From Vibrio hippocampi (GTDB lineage: Bacteria; Pseudomonadota; Gammaproteobacteria; Enterobacterales; Vibrionaceae), in NCBI RefSeq assembly GCF_921292975.1, contig NZ_CAKLCM010000002.1, forward strand, positions 930,001 through 994,000: DNA of 64,000 nucleotides. The letters run 5' to 3'. How positions within the stretch are numbered: position 1 is the first letter of the stretch; each line of letters begins with the position of its first letter. Made by a program: the position numbers and the translations under genes. The notes under the pieces were generated by a model that ran no database searches, was not told the origin of the DNA, and saw nothing but the letters and a program-made list of their open reading frames with translations. Of this stretch, positions 49,210 through 58,100 are shown piece by piece.

Positions 49210-49608
49210 ATGATGACGAAGCAGCATAATGTGCAGTGTCACTGTGGCAATATCACGCTGAGTTATCAGCAGCAGCCAGAACATTTAACTCGTTGTAACT
49301 GTTCTTTGTGTCGTCGTTATGCCGCACTCTGGGGATACTTTCGCAGTGAAGAGGTCAAGGTGACCGTGGAAAACGGCAAGCTTAACCGTTACTGCTGGGG
49401 AGACAAAGAGATTAATTTTAGCAGCTGTTCAATATGTGGTTCAGTCACACACTACAGCTCTGTGGCACCGACACCAGAATCTCGTTTGGCGATCAATTTT
49501 AGAATGGCTGACAAAGAGGTTGTGAGTCATCTGCCAATACGTCTTTTTGATGGAGCAGACTCTTGGCAGATTATCTCAATCTTTAATCCCGCTGAATTTG
49601 ATCAATAA
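49210..49608 (+). CDS. GFA/CENP-V-domain protein
   Basis: A 132-residue protein with the zinc-binding cysteines of the glutathione-dependent formaldehyde-activating (GFA) fold: CHCGN (12-15), CNCSLCRRY (about 29-34) and CSICGS (about 75-79). The annotation as formaldehyde-activating enzyme is doubtful for most members; treat it as a zinc protein of unknown function. Its last 26 bases overlap the 3' end of the convergent fructosamine-kinase gene. It is 38 bases after argO and may share its promoter. Confidence 0.87.
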   Translation: MMTKQHNVQCHCGNITLSYQQQPEHLTRCNCSLCRRYAALWGYFRSEEVKVTVENGKLNRYCWGDKEINFSSCSICGSVTHYSSVAPTPESRLAINFRMADKEVVSHLPIRLFDGADSWQIISIFNPAEFDQ

Positions 49609-50449
49609 GTTGTTTGGCTTGATCCAGATAATTACCACCAAACAGATTGCAGTGATTAAGTATATGGTAAAGGTTATAAATAGGCTTACGCATTTCATAG
49701 CCAGGTTCGAGCGGTAAGATACTTTCATAACTTTGATAGAACTCATCGCTAAAACCACCAAACAGCTCCGTCATCGCGATATCGCACTCGCGGTCTCCCC
49801 AGTAACTCGCAGGGTCATAGCAGATGGGTGCAAAGGCGGTGTTGGCGACGTTGCCGTTCCATAAATCCCCATGCAGCAGTGATGGCTTCGGGTTATGACC
49901 GCAAAGTTGTTCATTGACCAGTTCAACAAACGACTCGATATGGGTCAGGGTGATCTGCTTTTCTTTAAGGAGTTGCAACTGCCAACCAATGCGTTGCTCA
50001 GAAAAGAAGCGTGACCATTTTTTGCGCCACTGGTTCGGTTGCAGTGTCGCGCCAATATAGTTGTCAAAATCAAAGCCAAAGTCGACTTGCTCGCCCCATT
50101 TATGAAGTTTTGCAAGCTCGAGTCCAAATTGGCTATTGGCGCTTGGTGTATCGAGGGGTTTGACAGGAATATAATTTAGGATAACAAAGCTACATTCTTT
50201 CGTTTGCCCTAACAACACGACTTCGGGAACGTGCACAGTGTCGGTCTCACGTAGGGCTCTTAAGTTGTCGACTTCGACTTCAAATTTGCTAAGAAAATCT
50301 CGGTCATTAATCTTAACGAAGTAGCGTTGGTCGCCATCGCTGATCATGTAGCACTGGTTAATATCGCCACCAGATAGTTTATTACGCTCTTGAATCGAAA
50401 ACTTAAACATCAGTGTGTCAGATAGTTGGTCCGAAATGGCTTGCCACAT
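49583..50449 (-). CDS. Fructosamine kinase family protein (YniA-like)
   Basis: A 288-residue cytoplasmic kinase-fold protein that phosphorylates ketosamines such as fructosamine-adducts, allowing deglycation. Features are the APH-like HGDLWNGNV catalytic loop and the DPASYWGDRECDIAMTELFG metal-binding segment. The N-terminus begins MWQAISDQLSDTLMFKFSIQ. The ATG at 50449 is nine bases after GGGAG; the longer frame upstream is not homologous. E. coli YniA is 286 residues. Convergent and overlapping with the GFA gene. Confidence 0.92.
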   Translation of the reverse strand: MWQAISDQLSDTLMFKFSIQERNKLSGGDINQCYMISDGDQRYFVKINDRDFLSKFEVEVDNLRALRETDTVHVPEVVLLGQTKECSFVILNYIPVKPLDTPSANSQFGLELAKLHKWGEQVDFGFDFDNYIGATLQPNQWRKKWSRFFSEQRIGWQLQLLKEKQITLTHIESFVELVNEQLCGHNPKPSLLHGDLWNGNVANTAFAPICYDPASYWGDRECDIAMTELFGGFSDEFYQSYESILPLEPGYEMRKPIYNLYHILNHCNLFGGNYLDQAKQLIDQIQRD

Positions 50450-50662
50450 ATAACGATACTCCCAATACCTTTTCCATTTCATCATTTTAGAACAACATTT
50501 GTATCTATACAGTGATTGTCGGCACAGCTTGTGTTTTAAACTATCACTTATAACGCAATAACGCGGCAATCGTTAATTTTCTGTCTGTTGAACATCGCAT
50601 GACAGTATGAAATTTGGTATCGTAACAACAATTGTATCAACATCTTATCTGGGAGTTATGTT

Positions 50663-51007
50663 GTGGTAGTAGATACTGATGGCTATCAAGCTCTAATCGA
50701 GCATCTGGCGATGAATTTAGATGTGTTTCTTTCCAACCCGGATGCTAATGAAAATGAGTCTATAGAAGAAGTTGCCACTGATATGGTGGCTTCAAATATC
50801 ATGGCTCTGTTTGAACAAAACCCTGAACTTCATTCAAGCGTGCGTTTCAAGCTGCTCAAGGAAGTCGACCTTGTTATTCAAGATCTTGAAGAGGTCTTAG
50901 CGGGGTGTTGGAACCGCAGTGCAAGCAATCAACAAATTGCTTTTCTAGAAGAGTACATCTCTTTGGTTAAAAACTTGTTCGATAGCGCGGTTGCAAAATA
51001 TGATTGA
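50663..51007 (+). CDS. DUF3802 family protein
   Basis: A 114-residue acidic helical cytoplasmic protein that I match to DUF3802, a family known from Vibrionaceae and relatives with no established function. It begins MVVDTDGYQALIEHLAMNLD and ends AFLEEYISLVKNLFDSAVAK. The start is GTG at 50663, seven bases after GGGAG. The preceding ATG at 50658 is out of frame and terminates at once. Stands alone. Confidence 0.8.
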   Translation: MVVDTDGYQALIEHLAMNLDVFLSNPDANENESIEEVATDMVASNIMALFEQNPELHSSVRFKLLKEVDLVIQDLEEVLAGCWNRSASNQQIAFLEEYISLVKNLFDSAVAKYD

Positions 51008-51073
51008 TGTGTAGCGAATCTCGCTTGATACACAGAATGATTTGCAGTTTCTGCTTTCCCTGTTGGTCTTCGG

Positions 51074-51562
51074 TTAATTGACGGTTCTAAAGTGCCAAAA
51101 TACCGATGCCCAATAGGGATTATCTAACCTTGAAATAATCACACCTTTTGATGTTGATGCGTGCATAAAAGCATTTGAACCCAAATAAATGCCGACGTGT
51201 CTTGTTTTCCTTCCGGTCTTAAAAAACACCAAGTCACCGCTCTTAGCCTCTTGATACGCCACTTTTGTTCCAACTTTAGATTGATAGGCTGTAGTGCGAG
51301 GTAATGCCAAGCCGTAGGCGTCTTGATAGACGGTTTGCACAAACGCAGAGCAATCAATGCCATATAAGCTATTTCCACCCAATCGATAGGGCGTACCTTG
51401 CCATTTATCATACTGAGTGATAAATCGCTGATTGTCGGGATGCGCTAAATAGTCACCGCCAGTGCTTTGCGAGGTCGGCGATTGAGCACAACCACTGAGC
51501 GCGGCGATGGTTAAACAGAGCGAGCAAACAACTAACCGTTTGCTGGGTAATATTGGATGCAT
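51074..51562 (-). CDS. nlpC: NlpC/P60-family lipoprotein endopeptidase
   Basis: A 162-residue lipoprotein. The signal peptide ends in the lipobox LSGC (Cys 25). The NlpC/P60 catalytic triad is Cys 71 in GIDCSAFVQTVYQD, His 122 in TRHVGIYLG, and His 134 in AFMHASTSKGV. The C-terminus (SRLDNPYWASVFWHFR) matches E. coli NlpC. A DL-endopeptidase on peptidoglycan is inferred. The start ATG at 51562 has a poor ribosome site, but the longer frame to 51649 would add residues with no signal-peptide logic. Confidence 0.9.
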   Translation of the reverse strand: MHPILPSKRLVVCSLCLTIAALSGCAQSPTSQSTGGDYLAHPDNQRFITQYDKWQGTPYRLGGNSLYGIDCSAFVQTVYQDAYGLALPRTTAYQSKVGTKVAYQEAKSGDLVFFKTGRKTRHVGIYLGSNAFMHASTSKGVIISRLDNPYWASVFWHFRTVN

Positions 51563-51689
51563 TGGTGTGCGATATAAATGAGACAGAATGTTTGTCACTT
51601 CCTTATTGTCAATTTCTATAAAGTTAACAATAAGACGCCATCTCGTCAAAATAGAGTTTGTGTTTTTTTATGCTAATACTTGGGTAAAT

Positions 51690-52505
51690 CTAGTCAGTTT
51701 CACGTCTAAAAGGCTGGGTGAGTAAATTATCTAGCCTTTGCTGCTTGTCATCAGTAAATAGGGGCAAACCAATCGCCATTTTATGGTGTCCGTCTCGGGG
51801 TTGTTCAATACACGTTTTAAAAAGTCGATCCCAAACCGACAAGAAAAATCCAAAATTAGAGTGGGTTTCTCTCGGGCGATCAGAGTGATGGACACGATGG
51901 AAATCTGGGGTAACGATAAAGCGCCTTAGACGACGATCGAGTGTTGGTGCTAGTCGGGCGTTACTATGATTAAACATGGCGCTTGCGTTGAGTAAGATTT
52001 CAAACAAAAGCACCGCAATAACTGGCATACCCAGCAATATGACTGCCGCAATTTTTATCCACATGGATAAAAGAATTTCTAACGGGTGAAATCGAGCTCC
52101 GGTGGTAAAGTCTAGGTCGCGATCCGTATGATGAACTCGATGTAAACGCCATAAAAGCGGGATGCGGTGAAATAACCAATGCTGTGAATAAACCAATAGA
52201 TCCAGCATCAGGATACAGAGTGGAATCAACAGCCAACTGGAGATAGAAACCTGATTGAACAAGCCCCATTGATTCTCGCTGGCGAGATAGGCTGAGTCGA
52301 TGGCCAGCAAAGGCATAATGAGCTGTAACAGCACTGAGTTAAAGGCAACTAAAGCGAGGTTGTTGCTCCAGCGAAGAAGACGTGTCTGGTTTCGCTTAAT
52401 GCGCGGTAGCGTCCACTCCCAAAGCAGACAAGCGATAAACACCATCACAAAGATAGACAAACGCACACTATCGCTGTGTTCTAACACTGCTTTGATCTCA
52501 AACAT
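51690..52505 (-). CDS. Sterol desaturase/fatty acid hydroxylase family protein
   Basis: A 271-residue integral membrane protein with four to six helices. The eight-histidine di-iron motifs are visible: HWLFHRIPLLWRLHRVHH, then HPLE, and HSNARLAP followed by DFHRVHHSD. Members hydroxylate lipids; the substrate is unknown. The start ATG follows AAGGCT. Upstream it is divergent from tapT, with 74 bases of shared promoter. Downstream gene nlpC is on the same strand, 127 bases away. Confidence 0.9.
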   Translation of the reverse strand: MFEIKAVLEHSDSVRLSIFVMVFIACLLWEWTLPRIKRNQTRLLRWSNNLALVAFNSVLLQLIMPLLAIDSAYLASENQWGLFNQVSISSWLLIPLCILMLDLLVYSQHWLFHRIPLLWRLHRVHHTDRDLDFTTGARFHPLEILLSMWIKIAAVILLGMPVIAVLLFEILLNASAMFNHSNARLAPTLDRRLRRFIVTPDFHRVHHSDRPRETHSNFGFFLSVWDRLFKTCIEQPRDGHHKMAIGLPLFTDDKQQRLDNLLTQPFRRETD

Positions 52506-52579
52506 AGCCTTGAATCCTTTTTACACTCGACGTTGTAGAGGCTACACTGCCGCAGCTATTTGTACAGGTTAATATCATC

Positions 52580-53314
52580 ATGAGACGTCATACTTTTCAT
52601 ACACTATATCAACAGAGGCTGGCGGCAGCCACCAAGCCATTTAACGCGCGTGGTGCAAAGGTCCAGCGCTGTCCCTACTGCCATATCGCGACCAAATATT
52701 GTATTTGTGAATTTCAACCCGATATTGAGTCACCGTTCGCGGTGGTACTGTTAGTTGCGGATGCTGAAATCCTCAAACCCAGCAATACGGGAAAGCTCAT
52801 TCTTGATACCATTAAACAGGGCTATTGCTTTCCGTGGCAGCGCATTGAAGTCGCCGATGATTTTCTCGAGTTGCTTAAAGACCCGACATATCAGCCGATT
52901 ATTGTCTTTCCTGAAGAGTATGTGGAGGACAAGCAACGATTAATTGCGCCTCAGCCAGCATCGCTAACCACGAATAAAACCCCATTATTTATCTTTCTTG
53001 ATGGTAGCTGGCGCGAAGCAAGGCGTATGTTTCGTAAGTCTCCCTATCTTGATGCTTTGCCGGTATGTTCCATCAAGCCGGAGTTTGTCTCCAACTATGT
53101 GATGCGTAAGAGTGATAATCAAGACCACCTTGCTACCGCGGAGGTGGCGAGTTTGGTGTTTGAGCAGTTTGGCGGACAGCAAGAAGCAGAAGTGCTGAAA
53201 CATTGGTTTGCCGCCTTTCGTGAAAGTTATATGCTGAGCAAGACGCGCATTGCGCCAGATGAATCAAGACCGCAACTAGGTGCGTATACTCAATTTATTC
53301 AACAGTTACCGTAA
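52580..53314 (+). CDS. tapT: tRNA-uridine aminocarboxypropyltransferase (DTW domain), TapT/YfiP
   Basis: A 244-residue enzyme that transfers a 3-amino-3-carboxypropyl group from SAM to uridine 47 of tRNA in E. coli (TapT/YfiP). The zinc-binding CPYCHIATKYCIC lies near residues 31-43. The catalytic DTW motif is here DGSWREARRMFRKSPYL, with Ser at the usual Thr. It ends with the TAEVASL segment. Homology to YfiP is clear; the specific reaction for this protein is inferred. Confidence 0.9.
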   Translation: MRRHTFHTLYQQRLAAATKPFNARGAKVQRCPYCHIATKYCICEFQPDIESPFAVVLLVADAEILKPSNTGKLILDTIKQGYCFPWQRIEVADDFLELLKDPTYQPIIVFPEEYVEDKQRLIAPQPASLTTNKTPLFIFLDGSWREARRMFRKSPYLDALPVCSIKPEFVSNYVMRKSDNQDHLATAEVASLVFEQFGGQQEAEVLKHWFAAFRESYMLSKTRIAPDESRPQLGAYTQFIQQLP

Positions 53315-53458
53315 GGGTAGGCTTGTTACATTCACCACTGGTTTATGACAAAAGATAGCGGCTTTCAGTCTCTAAATTAGCGTTAAGTCACTGTGCTGTA
53401 GGGGCTTGCCGTGGTAATGTCACCACAAGATCAAGGTTGTATGACAAAGGAGAAAATA

Positions 53459-54373
53459 ATGTATTACGGTTTTGATGTTGGAGGTACCAAAATTGAATTT
53501 GGTGCGTTTGACCAATCGTTAAATCGCGTGGCAACGGAACGGGTTGCTACACCGGGTCATGATTATGACTTGTTGATCGACACGCTAGCGCAGTTAGTGA
53601 AGAAGTATGACCAACAGTTTGGTGTAGAGGGCAAGGTCGGCTTAGGTATTCCAGGTATGGAAGACGCAACGACTCAAGCTGTGTTAACCGTTAACGTACC
53701 TTGTGCCAACCATAAACCGCTAAGACAAGATCTCGAAGCAAAAATTGGTCGTCAGGTTTCGATAGAAAATGATGCCAACTGTTTTGCGCTATCGGAAGCG
53801 TGGGATGAAGAGTTAAAAGATATGCCCTCAGTGATGGGTTTAATTCTTGGTACTGGTTTTGGCGGAGGCTTAGTTTTTGACGGTAAAGTCTTTTCGGGCT
53901 TTAACCATGTTGCGGGTGAGTTAGGTCATACGCGATTACCGGTTGATGCGTGGTTGTCTTTGGGGGATAACGCGCCTTTACTCGGTTGTGGTTGTGGCAA
54001 AAAGGGTTGCCTAGATAGCTATTTGTCGGGACGTGGTTTTGAACTTCTTTACCACCATTTTTCAGGAACTCAACGTAAAGCGATCGATATCATTGCTGAC
54101 TACGAGCAAGGCAACCAGTTTGCACTAGAGTTTGTCGACAAGTTTATCGAAATGCTCTCAATGTGTTTGGCGAATCTGTTCACTGCCCATGATCCTCATG
54201 TGGTGACTTTAGGCGGCGGGCTTTCAAATTTTGCGCTGCTGTATGAAGAATTACCAAAGCGTATTCCAAAATACCTGCTGTCTGTCGCTCAATGCCCTAA
54301 GATCCTCAAGGCTAAACACGGCGACTCAGGTGGTGTGCGTGGTGCAGCATTCTTGAATATCACTCAAGCCTAA
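53459..54373 (+). CDS. nagK: N-acetyl-D-glucosamine kinase (ROK family)
   Basis: A 304-residue cytoplasmic kinase making GlcNAc-6-phosphate in amino-sugar and cell-wall recycling. Features are the phosphate-binding [14 protein letters not shown], the ROK zinc motif G-H-x9[12 protein letters not shown] ([17 protein letters not shown]), and [14 protein letters not shown], plus [14 protein letters not shown] for sugar binding. AAAGGAG precedes the ATG at 53459; an upstream in-frame start at 53411 lacks that. E. coli NagK is 303 residues. Strong terminator follows. Confidence 0.94.
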   Translation: MYYGFDVGGTKIEFGAFDQSLNRVATERVATPGHDYDLLIDTLAQLVKKYDQQFGVEGKVGLGIPGMEDATTQAVLTVNVPCANHKPLRQDLEAKIGRQVSIENDANCFALSEAWDEELKDMPSVMGLILGTGFGGGLVFDGKVFSGFNHVAGELGHTRLPVDAWLSLGDNAPLLGCGCGKKGCLDSYLSGRGFELLYHHFSGTQRKAIDIIADYEQGNQFALEFVDKFIEMLSMCLANLFTAHDPHVVTLGGGLSNFALLYEELPKRIPKYLLSVAQCPKILKAKHGDSGGVRGAAFLNITQA

Positions 54374-54389
54374 CGGCACAGAGAAATTA

Positions 54390-54429
54390 AAAAAAGGAGC
54401 GACCTCGTGACGGAGGTCGCTCCTTTTTT
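54390..54429. terminator. Bidirectional terminator between nagK and the Cof-type phosphatase
   Basis: A 17-bp stem (54390-54406 with 54413-54429, GGAGCGACCTC/GAGGTCGCTCC core) with A and T tracts in its arms. Serves both convergent genes. Confidence 0.93.
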
Positions 54430-54451
54430 ATTGTGAACTCATTGAATCTAG

Positions 54452-55282
54452 TTAAGCGAAATTTTGTTTTTCAATCACATTTAAAACGTGTCTTTCAACC
54501 CCTTTTGCTACACCGTCAGCGTTGTTGTTATCGGTTAATTCATCAGCAAGGGCTTTGGTTTGTGGCATCGCATTATCCATAGCAATGCCTAATCCTGCCC
54601 ATTCAATCATATGGTGATCATTTTCAGCGTCACCAAAACAGATAACTTCACTCTGCGCAACATTAAGCCTGTCAGCGACCACTTGAACGCCTTGACCTTT
54701 GTTGGTCGCCGGGTTAATAAACTCAAGGAAATAAGGCGAACTCTGGACCACAGTATAGTCATCTTTAAAGCTCTGTGGAACGAGAGGTGCGGCTTTCGCG
54801 AGATCTTCCGGTGCCGCGACGATCATCGCTTTGATGATGCGGTGGTCATCTTCAAGTTGGGCAAAATCATACTCGTTGATCTCTAGATTATTGATCTTGG
54901 CTTCCAATTGGGTATAAGGATTAGTTTTAGGGGTGATTAAACCCAATTCGGTACTAAATGCGTGACAGTCAAGACCGAGTTGTTTGGCGAGCACTGCCAC
55001 TTTCTTCGCATCGGCACCGGAAATAAGTTGCTGATGAATCACTTCACCACTGCCGACATTAGCGACAAAACAGCCATTAGAATGCACAACGTAATCTTGA
55101 TCAGTGATTAAGCCGAGCTGTTGTAAATAAGGCAACATCCCCTTGAGTGGACGTCCAGAGGCGAGAAGTACCTGCACGCCTTGCTGTTTGGCACTTAGCA
55201 GCGCTTCTTGGGTACGTGGAGAAATCTGTTTGTCTGAAGTGAGTAGGGTGCCGTCTAAGTCGATTGCAATAAGCTTGTACAT
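54452..55282 (-). CDS. Cof-type HAD-IIB sugar phosphatase, YidA-like
   Basis: A 276-residue cytoplasmic HAD phosphatase. Motif I is IAIDLDGTLL (8-17), motif II GRP near ASGRPLKGM, and motif IV FGDAENDHHMIEWAG, with the large type IIB cap between. E. coli YidA (270) acts on sugar phosphates such as erythrose-4-phosphate. Substrate here is inferred. AAGGAACC precedes the ATG at 55282. Convergent with nagK through the strong terminator; divergent from queE. Confidence 0.93.
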   Translation of the reverse strand: MYKLIAIDLDGTLLTSDKQISPRTQEALLSAKQQGVQVLLASGRPLKGMLPYLQQLGLITDQDYVVHSNGCFVANVGSGEVIHQQLISGADAKKVAVLAKQLGLDCHAFSTELGLITPKTNPYTQLEAKINNLEINEYDFAQLEDDHRIIKAMIVAAPEDLAKAAPLVPQSFKDDYTVVQSSPYFLEFINPATNKGQGVQVVADRLNVAQSEVICFGDAENDHHMIEWAGLGIAMDNAMPQTKALADELTDNNNADGVAKGVERHVLNVIEKQNFA

Positions 55283-55483
55283 CTTGGTTCCTTTTGGCGC
55301 TAACAGAGGTAATTTGGCTTTAGAGTTGGCGCAGTTGAGTATCATTGTAATAATAGAGTGAGCATAAACAAACTCTGGGTGTGAAACTAGCGAATTTGCA
55401 TGACAGTTTGTGTTGAAATTGATGACCGCTTACTTTAAGGTCTGCACATCTTAAATTTGGGTTTATAAAAGGTACCGTTTTCG

Positions 55484-56164
55484 ATGCAGTCGACAGGTTA
55501 CAAAGTCAACGAGATGTTTGAAACCATCCAAGGAGAAGGGCACTTCACTGGTGTTCCCGCTGTATTTATTCGACTTCAGATCTGCCAAGTCGGTTGCTCT
55601 TGGTGTGATACCAAACAAACCTGGCAAGCGGAAGCCACCGATCAACGTAGTTTCGGTGAAATTATCGTCAAACAAGGCGATAGCCCGACATGGACGCAAG
55701 CGAGTGCCCAAGAGATTGTGGCTATGTATCAACAACAGGGCTACAGCGCGAGACATATCGTCATTACCGGTGGTGAGCCATGTGAATATGATCTCTCCGA
55801 CTTGTGTCATGCCTTTGAAGCGATGGGTTGTGTTTGCCAAATTGAAACCAGCGGCACCTCTGAAGTCCGCGTTTCTGATGCAACCTGGGTGACACTGTCA
55901 CCGAAAATTGCCATGAAAGGCAAGAAACAAGTACTTGTCAGTGCGTTACAACGCGCGGACGAAATCAAGCATCCGGTCGCGACTCAACACCATATTGATC
56001 AACTAGACCAATTAATCAGCGACATTGTTCTTAAACCTGATGTCGTCATGGCACTGCAACCGATCAGCCAAAAACCGCGCGCGACTCAGTTATGTATTGA
56101 TACTTGTATCGAACGTAATTGGCGCTTATCAGTGCAAACCCACAAATATCTGAGCATTGCTTAA
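55484..56164 (+). CDS. queE: 7-carboxy-7-deazaguanine synthase QueE
   Basis: A 226-residue radical-SAM enzyme of queuosine biosynthesis that converts CPH4 to CDG. The 4Fe-4S motif is C-x3-C-x2-C in [15 protein letters not shown], and [12 protein letters not shown] matches the family's GGEP motif. The C-terminal [19 protein letters not shown] resembles E. coli QueE. The stop overlaps the ribosome site region of queC, so queE-queC form an operon. Confidence 0.96.
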   Translation: MQSTGYKVNEMFETIQGEGHFTGVPAVFIRLQICQVGCSWCDTKQTWQAEATDQRSFGEIIVKQGDSPTWTQASAQEIVAMYQQQGYSARHIVITGGEPCEYDLSDLCHAFEAMGCVCQIETSGTSEVRVSDATWVTLSPKIAMKGKKQVLVSALQRADEIKHPVATQHHIDQLDQLISDIVLKPDVVMALQPISQKPRATQLCIDTCIERNWRLSVQTHKYLSIA

Positions 56165-56180
56165 CAAAGGAAGTCACAAA

Positions 56181-56867
56181 ATGAGAAAAGCAGTTGTTGT
56201 ATTTAGCGGCGGTCAAGATTCCACAACCTGTCTGATGCAAGCGATGCAGCAGTATGACGAAGTCCATGCTATTACCTTTGATTATGGACAGCGTCATAAA
56301 TTAGAGATCGAAGTGGCGCAAAAATTAGCACAAAAACTTGGTGTCAAAGCGCACAAGGTAATGGATGTTGGTTTGCTTAATGAACTGGCGATTAGCTCAC
56401 TGACCCGTGATGATATTCCTGTGTCCCATGAACTACAGGAAAATGGCTTACCTAACTCTTTTGTACCGGGGCGAAATATTCTGTTCCTAACATTGGCGGG
56501 CATTTATGCGTACCAGATTGGGGCGCAAGCGGTGATTACTGGCGTCTGCGAAACGGACTTTTCGGGTTATCCCGATTGCCGCGACTCATTCATTAAAGCG
56601 ATGAATAGCGCGTTGGTGCAAGGCATGGATCGCCAACTTGATATTGTCACCCCGTTAATGTGGCTAGATAAGGCAGAAACGTGGGCACTAGCGGACTCTG
56701 TTGGAGCATTGCAGTTGGTGCGCAATGAAACGTTAACCTGTTATAACGGCGTGATTGGTGACGGTTGTGGAGAATGTCCTTCTTGTGAGTTGCGTGCTAA
56801 TGGCTTAAATGAGTACTTGGACAATCAACAGCAGGTGATGACAAGATTAAACGCTAAAGCGAAGTAG
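56181..56867 (+). CDS. queC: 7-cyano-7-deazaguanine synthase QueC
   Basis: A 228-residue ATP-dependent enzyme turning CDG into preQ0 in queuosine synthesis. The PP-loop [13 protein letters not shown] is at residues 9-21 and the zinc site is [13 protein letters not shown] near the C-terminus. AAAGGAAGTC precedes ATG 56181. Sixteen bases after queE, same operon, acting on the QueE product. A terminator follows. Confidence 0.96.
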   Translation: MRKAVVVFSGGQDSTTCLMQAMQQYDEVHAITFDYGQRHKLEIEVAQKLAQKLGVKAHKVMDVGLLNELAISSLTRDDIPVSHELQENGLPNSFVPGRNILFLTLAGIYAYQIGAQAVITGVCETDFSGYPDCRDSFIKAMNSALVQGMDRQLDIVTPLMWLDKAETWALADSVGALQLVRNETLTCYNGVIGDGCGECPSCELRANGLNEYLDNQQQVMTRLNAKAK

Positions 56868-56897
56868 TCTCCCTACACTAAACACAAAGTACCAATA

Positions 56898-56925
56898 AAA
56901 AAGCGAGCTGACTGCTCGCTTTTTG
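56898..56925 (+). terminator. queEC terminator
   Basis: An 11-bp stem (56898-56908 with 56914-56924, AAAAAGCGAGC/GCTCGCTTTTT) with a TGACT loop. T-run follows. Confidence 0.9.
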
Positions 56926-56997
56926 CTTTGAACCGTTGTTGCTGAAGTGCTATTACTGAATGGTTATTACTGAACGGCAATTGCTCAAACGTGGGTG

Positions 56998-57354
56998 TTA
57001 TTCAGCAATGTACAGTTTAGCGATTTCAGAAGGCTCCATCTCTTTACCTTCTAGTTGGCTGTTCCAGTTAGTGCCAATCAGTACGCCATCTTCATCTAAG
57101 GTCAGAAGCCAATCTTCAACAAAGATATCAAGTGGGATCTGTAACACTTCAAAATCCGCCCACTCTTCGACGTTATGCAGTTTAGCATCCGCCTCAGTAG
57201 ACCAAAAAGGCATCACTTCACTGTTTTCAAACTCAGTAGAATCGACCGCTAGCCAACCATCTTCATTTTTCAGACCCCAAACAAGCTCAGACTGTTTAGT
57301 TTCTTGGATAAATAGTGCAAGATTTTGTTCGATATCAGCAGTTAATTTGCTCAT
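56998..57354 (-). CDS. DUF2750 family protein
   Basis: A 118-residue acidic soluble protein that I match to DUF2750. Recognisable parts are FIQETKQSELVWGLKNEDGW, VMPFWSTEADAKL and IPLDIFVEDWLLTLDEDGVL. Function is unknown. The ribosome site AAGAG precedes ATG 57354. Stands alone, convergent with queC. Confidence 0.87.
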   Translation of the reverse strand: MSKLTADIEQNLALFIQETKQSELVWGLKNEDGWLAVDSTEFENSEVMPFWSTEADAKLHNVEEWADFEVLQIPLDIFVEDWLLTLDEDGVLIGTNWNSQLEGKEMEPSEIAKLYIAE

Positions 57355-57415
57355 TGATTTGTACTCTTAGTGATTATTGCGACAAGATTAGCACGAGTTG
57401 TCATTTTCAACCAAT

Positions 57416-57440
57416 AAAAAGGGCAGGCAATGCCTACCCA
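57416..57440 (-). terminator. Terminator of the OmpA-like/TolC-like operon
   Basis: An eight-pair stem (57421-57428 with 57432-57439, GGGCAGGC/GCCTACCC, one G-U pair in the transcript) with a three-base loop, followed on the minus strand by TTTTTATT. Confidence 0.85.
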
Positions 57441-57473
57441 AGTGTCTGTGTATTAAGTGTTTGCGTCTAAAGG

Positions 57474-58100
57474 TTAATCTGGGATAACGTCGAAAATTGT
57501 CCACTCTTTACCCACTTCACCACGAAAGCCGATAACCGATGCTACCACCTTTCTATTGACCGCATACGCAAACGGACTATCGCCTTGAACTTCCGGTTTG
57601 GTTTCACCAAAACCGATGATAGCCAACCTATCGGCAGAAATACCGTAATTAATCAGCGCTTGGCGCACTGCTTTGGCTCGATTTTCCGACAGCACTAGGT
57701 TCGATTCCTGATCACCTAACGCACTTGCATAACCTTCAATCTCTATCGAAGTGCTTGGGTATTCCTGTAAAAATCGCGCCATTTCGGCGATTTGGTTTTG
57801 GAAAACCGGTTTTATCACGGTGGAGTTATTATCAAACAAGATACGAAGAGCCATTGATTGAGATGTATCGATATACGCTTCACAGCCATCGTTGTCTAAC
57901 TCGGAGCCTCTTGGCGTTGCGGCACAAAGATCACGCGCGTTAATCACGCCATCGACATCATCATCAAGCAGATCAAAGCTCTGGTCTGCCAGCGGGACAG
58001 GGATGTAATCATATTCATCATTTTCGTCATAAGCAGCGAAAGTAGCTTGGCTAAAGAGCAAAACTAGGCTGCTAACTAATACCATGGGTTTTGTCATCAT
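57474..58100 (-). CDS. OmpA-family protein
   Basis: A 208-residue envelope protein. Signal peptide 1-22 (ending TFA). A calcium-binding-type DLLDDDVDGVINARDLCAAT (thrombospondin type 3-like) repeat precedes an OmpA C-terminal domain (about 90-200: SMALRILFDNNSTVI; IEIEGYASALGDQESNLVLS; RAKAVRQALINYGI) that binds peptidoglycan. The start ATG abuts the TAA of the upstream TolC-like gene, so they are translationally coupled. The pairing resembles secretion clusters of the RTX/LapA type, but no transporter partner is present here. Confidence 0.9.
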   Translation of the reverse strand: MMTKPMVLVSSLVLLFSQATFAAYDENDEYDYIPVPLADQSFDLLDDDVDGVINARDLCAATPRGSELDNDGCEAYIDTSQSMALRILFDNNSTVIKPVFQNQIAEMARFLQEYPSTSIEIEGYASALGDQESNLVLSENRAKAVRQALINYGISADRLAIIGFGETKPEVQGDSPFAYAVNRKVVASVIGFRGEVGKEWTIFDVIPD